A stretch of 50,482 bases of DNA from assembly GCA_024276305.1 (NCBI GenBank), contig JAJRXK010000008.1, positions 1-50,482 of the forward strand, in the 5' to 3' direction. Shown here piece after piece: positions 16,074-24,598 of the stretch (its first letter is position 1; the number at the start of each line of letters is the position of its first letter). A program made the translations under genes and the position numbers. Source of the DNA: Candidatus Krumholzibacteriota bacterium (GTDB taxonomy: Bacteria; Krumholzibacteriota; Krumholzibacteriia; JAJRXK01). The notes beneath the pieces are model-generated. The model saw only the letters and a list, made by a program, of their open reading frames with translations. It made no database searches and had not been told where the DNA came from.

Positions 16074-17434
16074 GGATAGTTCCTCCGGTAGTTGCGAAGG
16101 TCGTGACAGCCAGATCGGCAGCTTCCGCCATCCACGGTTGGGGTGTATTGCAGGAGCTGTACGCCGCGTGATCCGACCAGCAGCGCGGGGAATTCGTCGG
16201 AGCCGTGAGAGTCATGACAGACGCGGCAGGAGAGGTGCTCTCGGCCAACATGGAGCGCGTGCCCTGCGATGGCCCCGGGTGGATTGAATCGACTGGCTGA
16301 GAGGTCCATGCCTGAAACCGCGGCGTAGGTCTCGTAGTTGTGGCACAGATAGCACAGCCCTTGGCGGTCGGTGACGTCGATCTCCTCATAGGGCCGTTTC
16401 AGCATGCCCGCGTAGACGGAGCCATGGGAACCACGCTCTTTCCCGTCATCGGAGGAGTGGCAATCCGAGCAGCGAAGAATCGTGGTCGCGTCGATGGATT
16501 CGACGAAGGCCTGCAGGGGAATCCGAGGGTTGTTTCCGACCGCTTCCACCGCGTGGTGCGAGGCATTGGCCGGATTCATCTTCCGCGCGATGTCGACTTG
16601 ACCGGGAGGAATCTGGGTCCAGGAGGAGTGACACTTGAAACAGATCTCGTATTCCCGGGTGGACGACGCGGTATCCGCGGCGGGAATGAAGCGGTAGGAA
16701 GGTACGCTGCCCGCGCCTCCATTCTTCACCCGGACTCGTGAGACGCCCCGGTTGGCTTCTGCCGCCTCGGGGGCAGGAGTCGCCATCGATCCTCCTCGCG
16801 CCACGTGGGCGTTGTGACAATCGCTGCAACTGACATGTCGCGACCTGCTGGAGTAGGAGTATCGGGAGGGGTCTCCGTCCTCTCCGGCCGAGTGGGAGGC
16901 GGATCGTCGCCGAGCAGAGTGGGAGTAGGGCTTGCGAAGGTCGGACGCGAGGTCATGGATCGACACACTGCCGTCGTGACAGCCCAGACAGAGTTCTTGG
17001 TCCGTTGTCGCCAGGAGGCTGGGAATCACTCCCCCTCGATTTCGCCGGGCGTGGGGATCGTGACAATTGGTGCATTTGCCCTGATCGCGGCTGAGATCCT
17101 TGGCCGGGGGGGTCGGTCCGGGCCAGATCACCCGAGAATCCACCGCATGGGCCGAGACCTGGTAGTCACTTCGTCCGGGGAAGAGGCCTCGTGCGCTGGG
17201 TACTTCGTGACAGGGCGTGCAACCGTCCTGGCGAAGGATCCCCGCCGAAGGGGCGGAAAGGACGGGTGAGTCGGAACTCTCGTCGTGGCACTCTCCGCAG
17301 GACCCTACGGTGAGCACGCTCGGGTCGGTTCCGGGTGCGGGCCAACCGTGGACGGAGGTGGGCTCACCGTCTGCCTCGGCGAACGATGAGCCGACAAGCA
17401 GGAGAGCAATCACCAGGGGAGTGGACTTCATCAT
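16067..17434 (-). CDS. Decaheme-type cytochrome c (nine CXXCH plus one CX3CH)
   Basis: This protein has 455 residues with a signal peptide (about 1-20). Heme motifs, in order, are CGECH, CTPCH, CTNCH, CLGCH, CSDCH, CFKCH, CSDCH, CYLCH, CRVCH and, 14 residues from the end, CRSGCH. The last has three residues between the cysteines, an uncommon heme-attachment variant. A decaheme cytochrome followed by a barrel gene with overlapping stop and start resembles MtrA/MtrB or PioA/PioB order, although the sequence is not obviously MtrA. It is probably periplasmic or lodged in the barrel, taking electrons across the outer membrane. The upstream gene ends seven bases before its start. Confidence 0.85.
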   Translation of the reverse strand: MMKSTPLVIALLLVGSSFAEADGEPTSVHGWPAPGTDPSVLTVGSCGECHDESSDSPVLSAPSAGILRQDGCTPCHEVPSARGLFPGRSDYQVSAHAVDSRVIWPGPTPPAKDLSRDQGKCTNCHDPHARRNRGGVIPSLLATTDQELCLGCHDGSVSIHDLASDLRKPYSHSARRRSASHSAGEDGDPSRYSYSSRSRHVSCSDCHNAHVARGGSMATPAPEAAEANRGVSRVRVKNGGAGSVPSYRFIPAADTASSTREYEICFKCHSSWTQIPPGQVDIARKMNPANASHHAVEAVGNNPRIPLQAFVESIDATTILRCSDCHSSDDGKERGSHGSVYAGMLKRPYEEIDVTDRQGLCYLCHNYETYAAVSGMDLSASRFNPPGAIAGHALHVGREHLSCRVCHDSHGSDEFPALLVGSRGVQLLQYTPTVDGGSCRSGCHDLRNYRRNYPW

Positions 17435-17441
17435 GCTTCGC

Positions 17442-18437
17442 TCAGTAGTTGTGGCATTGTTGGCACCCCGAATCGCGGTCGGCGGGCGAGCCGGGCCCCT
17501 CGTTGGGCCACACCAATCCGTGTTCGTAGGCGCTTCCGTGAGCCAGATGACAGGTCTCGCACATCACCTCGTTGTCGGCGGCCACCACCTGTGATGAGGG
17601 GTAGTCGACGGCGGTGGGCACTTGGAAACGCAGTCGAGGGATTCCCTCCACGTCGTCTCCGGTGCTGGTTCCGAACCCCGATCCGCTACCGGCCATCCAA
17701 TGGCCGGGATCGGTGGGATAGCCGGGCCCGGAGATGGGAACGTTCATCAAGTGGTGGCGCCGGTTGGTGGGAGTGTTCGACTCCGGACGCAATTCGTCGT
17801 GGCAGCTCGTGCACCAAAGGGAGGTCGAGGAACGATAGCCCACATTCGACTCCCGATAGGCCAATGCGGTGGCACCGACGGAGGGAGGATCACCGGGAGA
17901 GGAGTCGACGAAGGTGTCGCTGCCGGACCGAACGGGGTGGTCCGTGGGCCCCGCGGGGCGGTCCAGGATGTTCCGGTAGTTGTCGTTGCCATGCGGGTCG
18001 TGGCAGGAGGCACAGCTGAGGGTGATGTTGGTCAGCGAGCTGAAGGGGACTTCTGCTGCCAGGACTCCCAAGTCATGGCCGAAGTCATTCTTGGTTCCGA
18101 TCGACGCGGCGAAGAATCCTGCTCCGGAATGTTCATCGCCGGTGGCGTCGTAGATCGTCACCGGAGTGACGACGTCCGGAGCGGTCACATCTCCTCCGTC
18201 ATGGCAGAAGAGGCAGAGCCGGTTGGTGGTCGATCGAACCAGCAATCGGTCGAAGGGTCCTCCGGCGTCCGTACCCGCAGGCAGACCGCCGCCTTCCTCG
18301 TAGTGTTCGGTGTGACAGTCCGAGCAGGCTTGCCCTTGGGCCTGTCCGTGGTAGGTCTCGGCCGCGGCGAATGGGCCGGTGAGCCCCCATGCTGCGGTGG
18401 CGATGACGATCGCGGAGCCTCGGAGGGATCTAATCAC
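17442..18437 (-). CDS. Secreted hexaheme cytochrome c
   Basis: This protein has 331 residues: a signal peptide (about 1-26), then CSDCH at about 38, CLFCH, CASCH, CTSCH, CETCH and a final CQQCH three residues from the C-terminus (CQQCHNY). Heme spacing is uneven, with long linkers of 40-70 residues, unlike the dense giant cytochrome. Residues such as SCASCHDPHGNDNYRN and MCETCHLAHG carry the CHxxH arrangement that supplies distal His ligands. The start is GTG at 18437 with GGAGGGG upstream, and it overlaps the end of the NHL gene. It is part of the cluster A operon. Confidence 0.85.
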   Translation of the reverse strand: MIRSLRGSAIVIATAAWGLTGPFAAAETYHGQAQGQACSDCHTEHYEEGGGLPAGTDAGGPFDRLLVRSTTNRLCLFCHDGGDVTAPDVVTPVTIYDATGDEHSGAGFFAASIGTKNDFGHDLGVLAAEVPFSSLTNITLSCASCHDPHGNDNYRNILDRPAGPTDHPVRSGSDTFVDSSPGDPPSVGATALAYRESNVGYRSSTSLWCTSCHDELRPESNTPTNRRHHLMNVPISGPGYPTDPGHWMAGSGSGFGTSTGDDVEGIPRLRFQVPTAVDYPSSQVVAADNEVMCETCHLAHGSAYEHGLVWPNEGPGSPADRDSGCQQCHNY

Positions 18438-19386
18438 GGTTCCCCTCCGCAGGGTCGGGGAGGCGGAAGACCTGGATCCGATTCGCACCCTTTTCGAGGA
18501 CGTAGAGAGTTCCGTCGGAACTCAGGCAGAGATCGGCGGGGAGCAAGAAACCCCACTCCCCCTCGCCCCGGTCGAGGCGGCCGAAATCCATGAGGAATTC
18601 GCCGTCCTTCGCGAAGACCTGGACTCGGTGACGGAAGGAGTCGGTCAGCCAGATTCTTCCGGAAGAGTCCAGTCCGAAGCCACCGGGAAAGGAGACCCGG
18701 TCGGGGCTGTCGTCCCCGCGGCCCCCGACCAGGGAGAGCACCTTCCCCGATGGGCCGAATCGGCGGAGGGCAGCACCCCGGGCAGAGCTCACGAGATAGT
18801 CTCCGTCGGGAAGACGCATGGCTTTCTGGGGTCGACCCTCGGTCGGAATGACTTGTCGAATCTCGAAGGTGGGGCTCAGGACGAGGACTTCCTCTTCGGA
18901 CATGTCGATGATGCAGAGGACACCGTCATCATCGCAGGTGATCCGACCCGGGGCGACGGGGTGACCGCGGAGGGCAGAGAGATCGTGAGTCTCGATCCAC
19001 TGAGCTCGGAGGTCGAAGACCTTGACCAATCCTGTGGTCGACTCGGATACGTAGAGGTTACTCCTCGAATCCACGGCGACACCGTAGGGGCTGATCAACT
19101 CTTCGGTGGGTCCGATGCGACGAATCATGCGCCCTCCCTGGTCGAGGACGACCACCTCACTGCTTCCGGCGCAGCTCAGGTAAAGGAGGTGATTGCGGTC
19201 GTCGAGGGCGATGGAGACCGGTCCTTCCAGGAGCGCCCCGCTACCGTCGTTCCCCAGACTCCCGAGACGGACGACATCCGAGGGGGAGATCTTGTCTTGC
19301 AGCGCAGAGGTGGGCGACGGAGCGATCGACGCAAGGACGAGCAGCCCGGGTCCCAGGAGGAGTGAGAGAAGGAGCCGGCGGGTCAT
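18430..19386 (-). CDS. Secreted NHL-repeat six-bladed propeller protein
   Basis: This protein has 318 residues: a signal peptide (MTRRLLLSLLLGPGLLVLAS) and about six NHL-type blades. Examples are SPYGVAVDSRSNLYVSES, FPGGFGLDSSGRIWLTDSF and LPADLCLSSDGTLYVLEKG. It has no heme motif or catalytic residue. NHL propellers are protein-protein scaffolds. ATG and the previous stop overlap as ATGA, so it is translationally coupled to the upstream NHL gene. Two consecutive NHL genes before cytochromes suggest an assembly or anchoring role for them. The stop is TAG. Confidence 0.85.
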   Translation of the reverse strand: MTRRLLLSLLLGPGLLVLASIAPSPTSALQDKISPSDVVRLGSLGNDGSGALLEGPVSIALDDRNHLLYLSCAGSSEVVVLDQGGRMIRRIGPTEELISPYGVAVDSRSNLYVSESTTGLVKVFDLRAQWIETHDLSALRGHPVAPGRITCDDDGVLCIIDMSEEEVLVLSPTFEIRQVIPTEGRPQKAMRLPDGDYLVSSARGAALRRFGPSGKVLSLVGGRGDDSPDRVSFPGGFGLDSSGRIWLTDSFRHRVQVFAKDGEFLMDFGRLDRGEGEWGFLLPADLCLSSDGTLYVLEKGANRIQVFRLPDPAEGNRD

Positions 19387-20321
19387 GGCCGCCCCCAAGA
19401 TCCCGCGCGGGTTCCCGTCTCGCCGGGAACGAACACCGCGATTCTGCGGGCTCCTCGGTCCAGCACGTAGACTTCGTCTTGTGCTCCGATCTCGATGTCG
19501 ACCGCGTGAAGGAAGGCGTCGGGAGGGAGCGAGAGCAGCACTCGATCGGAGGGGTCGAGGACGGTGAGGGCGCCGGATTCCTCGATGACCCAAATCCGCC
19601 CGCGCCGGTCCGAAGCCATGGAAAGTGCGTACACCGGACTGCGGTATCGCTCGGGGCGGACTCCGAGTCGGCGCTGGATTCGCCCTTCGAGGTCCGCGAC
19701 GATGATGCCCCCGACCCGAGCGTTGGCCACCAGGATTCCATTGGATCCAGTCCGTAGTCGAGTGGCAAACCCCAGGTGTTCCCAGCTCTGAAGAAACTCA
19801 CCGGTCTGCGAGTAGGTGCTGACCCCTCGGTGGTGGGCGTCCACGACGAAGAGGCGACCGTCGGGGGCCAGGCTGAGGGACCGCGGCGCGTCCGTTCCTT
19901 TCCGGTGGAGCGGATCTCCCGGGCCAAGGCTGATGATTCGCGAAGAGACCGCGGTGTCGGAGTCATAGTCAGGAATGATGACGATGGAGTCGGAGTTCTC
20001 GCCAGCCACGAAGAGATCTCCTTTCTCCGAGACCGCGAGGGCCACTGGTGAGGCGAAGGCAGTGTCGAAACGGTGAATGCATCGGAGTTCTCCGGACCGT
20101 TCGATCACCACCACTTGGGATCGTCCCGCGTCCAGCACCAGGAATCGATCTCGAAATCTGTCGTAACGGAAGGAAACGGGATCGCTGATCTCGAATCCCG
20201 CGGCATCGAGCTCCACCGATCCGCTGGGAGTGATCGCCAGTGCGGTGAGGCCATCCGCGTCGATGAGCATGAGCAGGCCCAGGGTCATGGCGGTGGAGAA
20301 GATGACGTGGCGGCGCTTCAT
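19383..20321 (-). CDS. Secreted NHL/beta-propeller protein
   Basis: This protein has 312 residues with a signal peptide (about 1-30; MKRRHVIFSTAMTLGLLMLI). Propeller blades have the motifs SPVALAVSEKGDLFVAGEN, APRSLSLAPDGRLFVVDAH and YALSMASDRRGRIWVIEES, and the C-terminal blade contains DEVYVLDRGARRIAVF. It is a scaffold-type protein without metal or heme motifs. The start overlaps the stop of the TolB-like gene (ATGA) and its stop overlaps the next start, showing tight coupling within the operon. It is paralogous in style, not closely in sequence, to the following NHL gene. Confidence 0.83.
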   Translation of the reverse strand: MKRRHVIFSTAMTLGLLMLIDADGLTALAITPSGSVELDAAGFEISDPVSFRYDRFRDRFLVLDAGRSQVVVIERSGELRCIHRFDTAFASPVALAVSEKGDLFVAGENSDSIVIIPDYDSDTAVSSRIISLGPGDPLHRKGTDAPRSLSLAPDGRLFVVDAHHRGVSTYSQTGEFLQSWEHLGFATRLRTGSNGILVANARVGGIIVADLEGRIQRRLGVRPERYRSPVYALSMASDRRGRIWVIEESGALTVLDPSDRVLLSLPPDAFLHAVDIEIGAQDEVYVLDRGARRIAVFVPGETGTRAGSWGRP

Positions 20322-22519
20322 CGCTGGGTGTGCCTCCCGATCGTCGAAGCATCGTTTGATTTCGCAGGTCGTGGTAGAAGCGCGTGGTCGTTTCGCCCAT
20401 CGCTGTCCATCAAGCGAAGGGTCTCCTGGTTTGCCTCCAGCGAGGTGTAGACGATCATGTCTTCGTCGGGCAGCAGGTTGGGAAAGACCGCTCCGTTCTG
20501 GGTGAGCCAACGCAACCTGCCTCGGTCGACCGAGATCGAAGCAAGGTTCGGCATTCCGTCCCGCGATGCGGTGATGATGATCCTCTCGTCGTAGAGGTCG
20601 AAGAATGGGGGTGAGGTGTAGTCCTCTTGGTGGGACTGAAAGGTAGTGGTGATGGGCTCTCGGAAGAGACGCTTCGGATGCGAACCGTCGACCCCGACGA
20701 TCCACAGCTCTCGAATGGTCTCGTCCTTGCGGTAGGTCGTCGTGGTGTAGCAGATTCGATCGCCGCGTCGGGACCAGACCGGATGAGAAGCGAAGACGGC
20801 CTCGTCCGCCGATGCCAGATTGCGTTCGTCGAAGTCAGTGATCCAACGTCGGCCAGTGCCATCGGAATGCATCACCCAGATGTCTACGCGGTCGCTGAAC
20901 GCGATCTCTCGTCCGTCGGTGGAGTAGGACGGTTGAAGATAGACCTCTACGCCGAGCTCTCCCTCGGGGGGAAAGCGCAGGTCTCGCTGGACCAGGATCC
21001 CATCGACGAGCTCGAGTTCATAGAGTCCGGGCAGCTCCCCGTAGCGAGGAACGGCATCGAGAAGCAATTTGTCCGAGGTCAATGAGGGGCTGAGGTAGAG
21101 AATCTTGCGATGAGAGTCGGCGTTGGGCCATGCGATCGACCCGGAGTCCGCGAAGGCCGCCATTCCGTCTCCCCAGCTCACGATCAGGGCCTCGCTGTCC
21201 GGCAACCACGAGAGCCGGGTACCGGGAGGGGGGATCGCTCCGGGAAAAGCACGGACGGGATTCCCGGAGAGATCACAGACCCGGATCTCGTCGCCGCCAC
21301 GGTCGTCGGTGAGATAGGCGATGCTGCGGGAGTCTCGCGAAGGGGCTGGCCCCCACCAGGAAGGAGAGCTCACCGTCCATTGGTCGAGGGTCCGGGTCTC
21401 GAGATCGAGACGATAGAGTTCGGAGGCGTAGCTGCGTGGCCTGACGGCCTCGAGAAGAAGTGCGCTCCCGTCGGGAGAGATGGAGAAGTGCGCCACATGC
21501 AGCCCCTCCGGAGACACTCTGGACTCAGTGCCCGTGGAAATGTCCAGGCTCCACACCGCGACTTCGCCGGTCCGGCTGACCCGCGGGGCCTCGTCGGACG
21601 CGTGCAATTCCTCGGGACGGTTCTCGGGGGTCGAGGCTGAGCTGTGGCCGAGGTCCTGACCGAGATAGAAGAGGGAGTTCATGGATTCGTCCCAGACCAC
21701 CCATTTCTCGGTCATGCGAGGTGAGGACAGAACTTGTTCTTCTTCACCGGTGAGGGAGATGATGTGGAGTTCGAAGACACCAGGGTGAATGGGATAGGCG
21801 AAGGCGATATGTTGCCCGTCGGGAGACAGAGCGGGAGTGCCGACGTACTTGTTCACGAGGTTCCGGCTTTGCATGGCCGCGAGATCGAGCATCCAGATGC
21901 CGACCCCGTAGGCCTTGCCCGCTTCGAAGTAGAGGCGGCGGCTCTCGGTGCCCCAGAAGAAACTGCGGACATTCAGAAGCTCGGTCACCATCTCCACCCG
22001 GGAACGGTCCCAGGTCCCGACCCACAGGGCCTGGATCTTCTGGCTGTCCGGAGCGGTGAAGGCGAAGAGCTGTCCGTCGGGGGAAACGCGCGGCAAGGAT
22101 GCGCCGGGCGGAAGTCCGGGCACCCGTTCTTCGATGCCGCTCGCGAGGTCGACCTCGAAGATCTCTGAGAAGCGTCTGCGGGTCGTGGCCACGACGATGG
22201 AACTGGAGTCAGGGGACCAGTCCACGGCGTCGACGCCGCCGGTGGTGAGTCGGTGTGGTCTCTTTCCGTCGACGGTCATCACCCACAGGTCGGGAGCGGT
22301 ATGGGGAGTGGAGCTCAAGAATGCGATCTGTGATCCGTCGGGAGACCACACCGCGCTCCAACCCCCATTCGGAGATCGATCCTGGCCTTTCGAGGGAGAG
22401 CGGCCGGCAAGGGAGGGCCCGGCGACCAAGAGCAGCACCATGGCTATCGTGGCCGGAATCCCTGGGCCGAGGCTTCGGAGTCGACGGGGAGGCGGCGTTC
22501 GACGGGCGGCATGATTCAT
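20318..22519 (-). CDS. TolB-like WD40/PD40 beta-propeller protein
   Basis: This protein has 733 residues with an N-terminal signal segment (about 20-38). It has at least eight PD40 blades with the SPDGxxIAF core, such as AVWSPDGSQIAFLS, ALSPDGQHIAFAY and YSTDGREIAFSD. That is enough for two propellers. No peptidase triad or heme site is seen. Related TolB and tricorn-type propellers bind proteins in the periplasm. It lies 193 bases after the OmcS-like gene, behind a hairpin, and is coupled by overlapping stop/start to the next NHL gene. GAGGGA lies upstream of the ATG at 22519. Confidence 0.82.
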   Translation of the reverse strand: MNHAARRTPPPRRLRSLGPGIPATIAMVLLLVAGPSLAGRSPSKGQDRSPNGGWSAVWSPDGSQIAFLSSTPHTAPDLWVMTVDGKRPHRLTTGGVDAVDWSPDSSSIVVATTRRRFSEIFEVDLASGIEERVPGLPPGASLPRVSPDGQLFAFTAPDSQKIQALWVGTWDRSRVEMVTELLNVRSFFWGTESRRLYFEAGKAYGVGIWMLDLAAMQSRNLVNKYVGTPALSPDGQHIAFAYPIHPGVFELHIISLTGEEEQVLSSPRMTEKWVVWDESMNSLFYLGQDLGHSSASTPENRPEELHASDEAPRVSRTGEVAVWSLDISTGTESRVSPEGLHVAHFSISPDGSALLLEAVRPRSYASELYRLDLETRTLDQWTVSSPSWWGPAPSRDSRSIAYLTDDRGGDEIRVCDLSGNPVRAFPGAIPPPGTRLSWLPDSEALIVSWGDGMAAFADSGSIAWPNADSHRKILYLSPSLTSDKLLLDAVPRYGELPGLYELELVDGILVQRDLRFPPEGELGVEVYLQPSYSTDGREIAFSDRVDIWVMHSDGTGRRWITDFDERNLASADEAVFASHPVWSRRGDRICYTTTTYRKDETIRELWIVGVDGSHPKRLFREPITTTFQSHQEDYTSPPFFDLYDERIIITASRDGMPNLASISVDRGRLRWLTQNGAVFPNLLPDEDMIVYTSLEANQETLRLMDSDGRNDHALLPRPAKSNDASTIGRHTQR

Positions 22520-22665
22520 CGTTCGATCCCTCGCGCTTCGGGAGAACCGAAGCCCACGGTCACCGTGAGCACCGGTCCGGGTACCGGGGAGAGGATGGAC
22601 GGATGACCTGGGCAAGACCTCGACCGAGCTGGGCATCGTGTGCACGCGAGACCCGTGGGGCCGTA

Positions 22666-22690
22666 GGCGGAGGAGCGATGCCCCTCCGCC
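22666..22690 (-). terminator. Hairpin just downstream of the OmcS-like gene
   Basis: GGCGGAGG (22666-22673) and CCTCCGCC (22683-22690) form an 8-bp perfect stem with a 9-base loop. There is no T-tract on the minus strand. It may act as an attenuator or 3'-end stabiliser separating a strongly expressed first gene from the rest of the operon. Confidence 0.5.
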
Positions 22691-22711
22691 CTCGTGCGGT
22701 AGCTCGCAGGA

Positions 22712-24064
22712 TCAGAAGGACTTGACGAAGGCTACCGCACCACCCTTCTGGTGACACTTGCCACAGCCATAGGCTGGGTTGTCGCCGTTCGACGGGACGC
22801 CATTCATGTCATCCGCGCCATTCTGGAGGAAGGCATGGCCCTGGGCATCCCAGCGGGTCATGTTGTCGTACTGGGTTGCATGAGCCTTGTGGCAGGTGAG
22901 GCAACTCAGACGATCGTCGCCGATCGCGGTGAGAGGATCGGTCATCGCCGCCGCGGTCACCGAGACCGTGAAGTCGTCGTCGGGTTGGATCAGCGGGTAG
23001 CGCCAATCGTATCCCACGGGATTCGGATTGGTGCTCTGAGCATTGGTGACCTGCTTGGTGTAGGTGCCGATGCCGTACTTGCTGCCGGCCTCGTTCATCT
23101 TGATGTTCGTCGGATGACGCAGCCACGCACCACCGATGCGGGTGTTGGTGTTGTTGACGGTGCGGGTCTCACCGTTGCCGCCATGGAAATCACCGTGGCA
23201 AGCGGAGCAGAAGGAGGAGAATCCACCACGATAGACGTTCTTGTTGACGTCGCTCTCGGTTTGGAAGAGATCCGCTCCTTCGAGGGGATTGCCATCAGGC
23301 CGAACGTTGAGGTAGTTCGTGCCGATCACATCGCCACGAGAGTTGGACTTGATCGGCTCGAACCCAGCTTCGGTCGCGCCTTTGTTGCCGGTCGCGGTCT
23401 CTACGCCGAATCCGGTGACATCGCCGCTGACGACATGACCGTTCACCTTGCGTTTGACCTGACGCCATGCGGTGTAGCTACTGCTGAACCGGGAGTGCAT
23501 TCCGTGGCACGAATGGCAGGACCACTCGGTCGTCCCGTCGAGGATTCCCCCGGGAGGGTTGTCGCCGAGGACCGGATCTGCCTGCATGAAGAGCGAGGTA
23601 GCAGTACCGCTTCCAACGGCTCCTTCGGTGTAGGCAGGATTGTGGCCCTTCTTCGGATCGAGGTTCGAGTAGTAGAAATCTCCTGAGGGCATCGCCGTAT
23701 TCGCAGGAACTACGCCATCGAGAGTCATCACGATGGGCGCAGTCCATCCGGTATTGGCTACGCTCGGGAGAGCCGCGGTCGCGGAGGTGTTCTGTCCCTG
23801 CTTGTGGCAGGAGAGACAGAGGTCGGTGAAGTCGCCGCGATACAGGAGCGCCTGGTAGGGTCCGTTGGCGCCCGAGTATGCGTAGCTGACGGCCGCGCCG
23901 TCTTCACTGTTGTGGATGGTATGGCAGTCCGCGCAGATCAGACCATCGTAGGAATGATAGAGCTGCGTATTGACGCCAGTGTTGGGGTCCTGTGAAGGAG
24001 CCGCCCCGAACGCAATGGATGCGCTCGCGACGAGGATCAGTAGACCCAGCAGAACAGATTTCAT
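22712..24064 (-). CDS. Secreted hexaheme cytochrome c, OmcS-like (putative nanowire subunit)
   Basis: This protein has 450 residues with signal peptide MKSVLLGLLILVASASIAFG. Six CXXCH motifs lie at about 44, 83, 183, 286, 388 and 434. The order, spacing and neighbours match what I remember of Geobacter sulfurreducens OmcS (432 residues, six hemes): CADCHTIHN first, a KGHN motif at 139-142, CSACHGDFHG then a WLRHP motif, CLTCHKAHATQYDNMTRW, and CGKCHQK near the C-terminus. OmcS polymerises into extracellular filaments with a continuous heme stack. Polymerisation here is inference. It is the first gene of cluster A. The start at 24064 has GGAG spaced seven bases upstream, and there is a hairpin after the gene. 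Confidence 0.85.
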   Translation of the reverse strand: MKSVLLGLLILVASASIAFGAAPSQDPNTGVNTQLYHSYDGLICADCHTIHNSEDGAAVSYAYSGANGPYQALLYRGDFTDLCLSCHKQGQNTSATAALPSVANTGWTAPIVMTLDGVVPANTAMPSGDFYYSNLDPKKGHNPAYTEGAVGSGTATSLFMQADPVLGDNPPGGILDGTTEWSCHSCHGMHSRFSSSYTAWRQVKRKVNGHVVSGDVTGFGVETATGNKGATEAGFEPIKSNSRGDVIGTNYLNVRPDGNPLEGADLFQTESDVNKNVYRGGFSSFCSACHGDFHGGNGETRTVNNTNTRIGGAWLRHPTNIKMNEAGSKYGIGTYTKQVTNAQSTNPNPVGYDWRYPLIQPDDDFTVSVTAAAMTDPLTAIGDDRLSCLTCHKAHATQYDNMTRWDAQGHAFLQNGADDMNGVPSNGDNPAYGCGKCHQKGGAVAFVKSF

Positions 24065-24598
24065 CTCCGTACTCCATGATAGAAGTGTAGGGTTCTGGTT
24101 TCTCGCTGGGACCGATTGCACCGTTCGGATGTGCGCCGGGAAAGACCGTTGAGTTCGTGTGAGTTCTGAGTTCCTCGGCACGGCCATGGTCTCCTTGATC
24201 GTCCTTCTGGCACGAAGGGTCTCGCGAACACAACTGACGCTAACTCTGAGTTCCGGTGCGCAAAAACCCCTGAAAACGTGATGATAAGGTCTGCGGCAAG
24301 GTGAATATTCACTAGGACTTAGACTTGTCTACTGGCACGGAAGAACCGCGACGTTTTTCAAGAAATGTGGAAGGAAGCGACCAGGCGTGCCAACTGTTCT
24401 GAACAGATCACAAGACAGCACAACACCGATGTCGAGCTCGTCACACAATCGCCGGTTGTGCCCGCCAATCGAAGGACTCTACCCTCTTTCCAGTGGTCAT
24501 TCGTCCTCGAAGACGCATCGCCTTCGAAGATTCGGCGTTCCAATGATTTCGAGTCAATCATGATTGCAGAAAACCGAAGATGTCGACGACTGGGGATC
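24065..24598. promoter_or_regulatory. Divergent 534-base control region between the OmcS-like and NHL genes
   Basis: This is a gene-free, relatively AT-rich stretch between divergent genes and presumably holds both promoters. It contains a perfect palindrome GTGAATATTCAC (24301-24312) and an inverted repeat CTGTTC-T-GAACAG (24394-24406). No GEMM (cyclic-di-GMP) riboswitch core and no correctly spaced sigma-54 element were found. I see no convincing gene in it. Confidence 0.5.

Noticed and set aside
24333-24350. Sigma-54 promoter (TGGCACG) upstream of the NHL gene, and a similar word on the minus strand at about 24386-24392
   Set aside because: The GC of the -12 element is two bases (plus strand) or one base (minus strand) out of the strict spacing.
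24394-24406. LexA/SOS box at CTGTTCTGAACAG
   Set aside because: The CTGT and ACAG half-sites are five bases apart rather than eight, and neither neighbouring gene is a DNA-damage gene.
24065-24598. GEMM cyclic-dinucleotide riboswitch upstream of the OmcS-like gene, expected by analogy with Geobacter
   Set aside because: No GCAAAC-like or GGGACGCAAAGC-like core segments are present on either strand.
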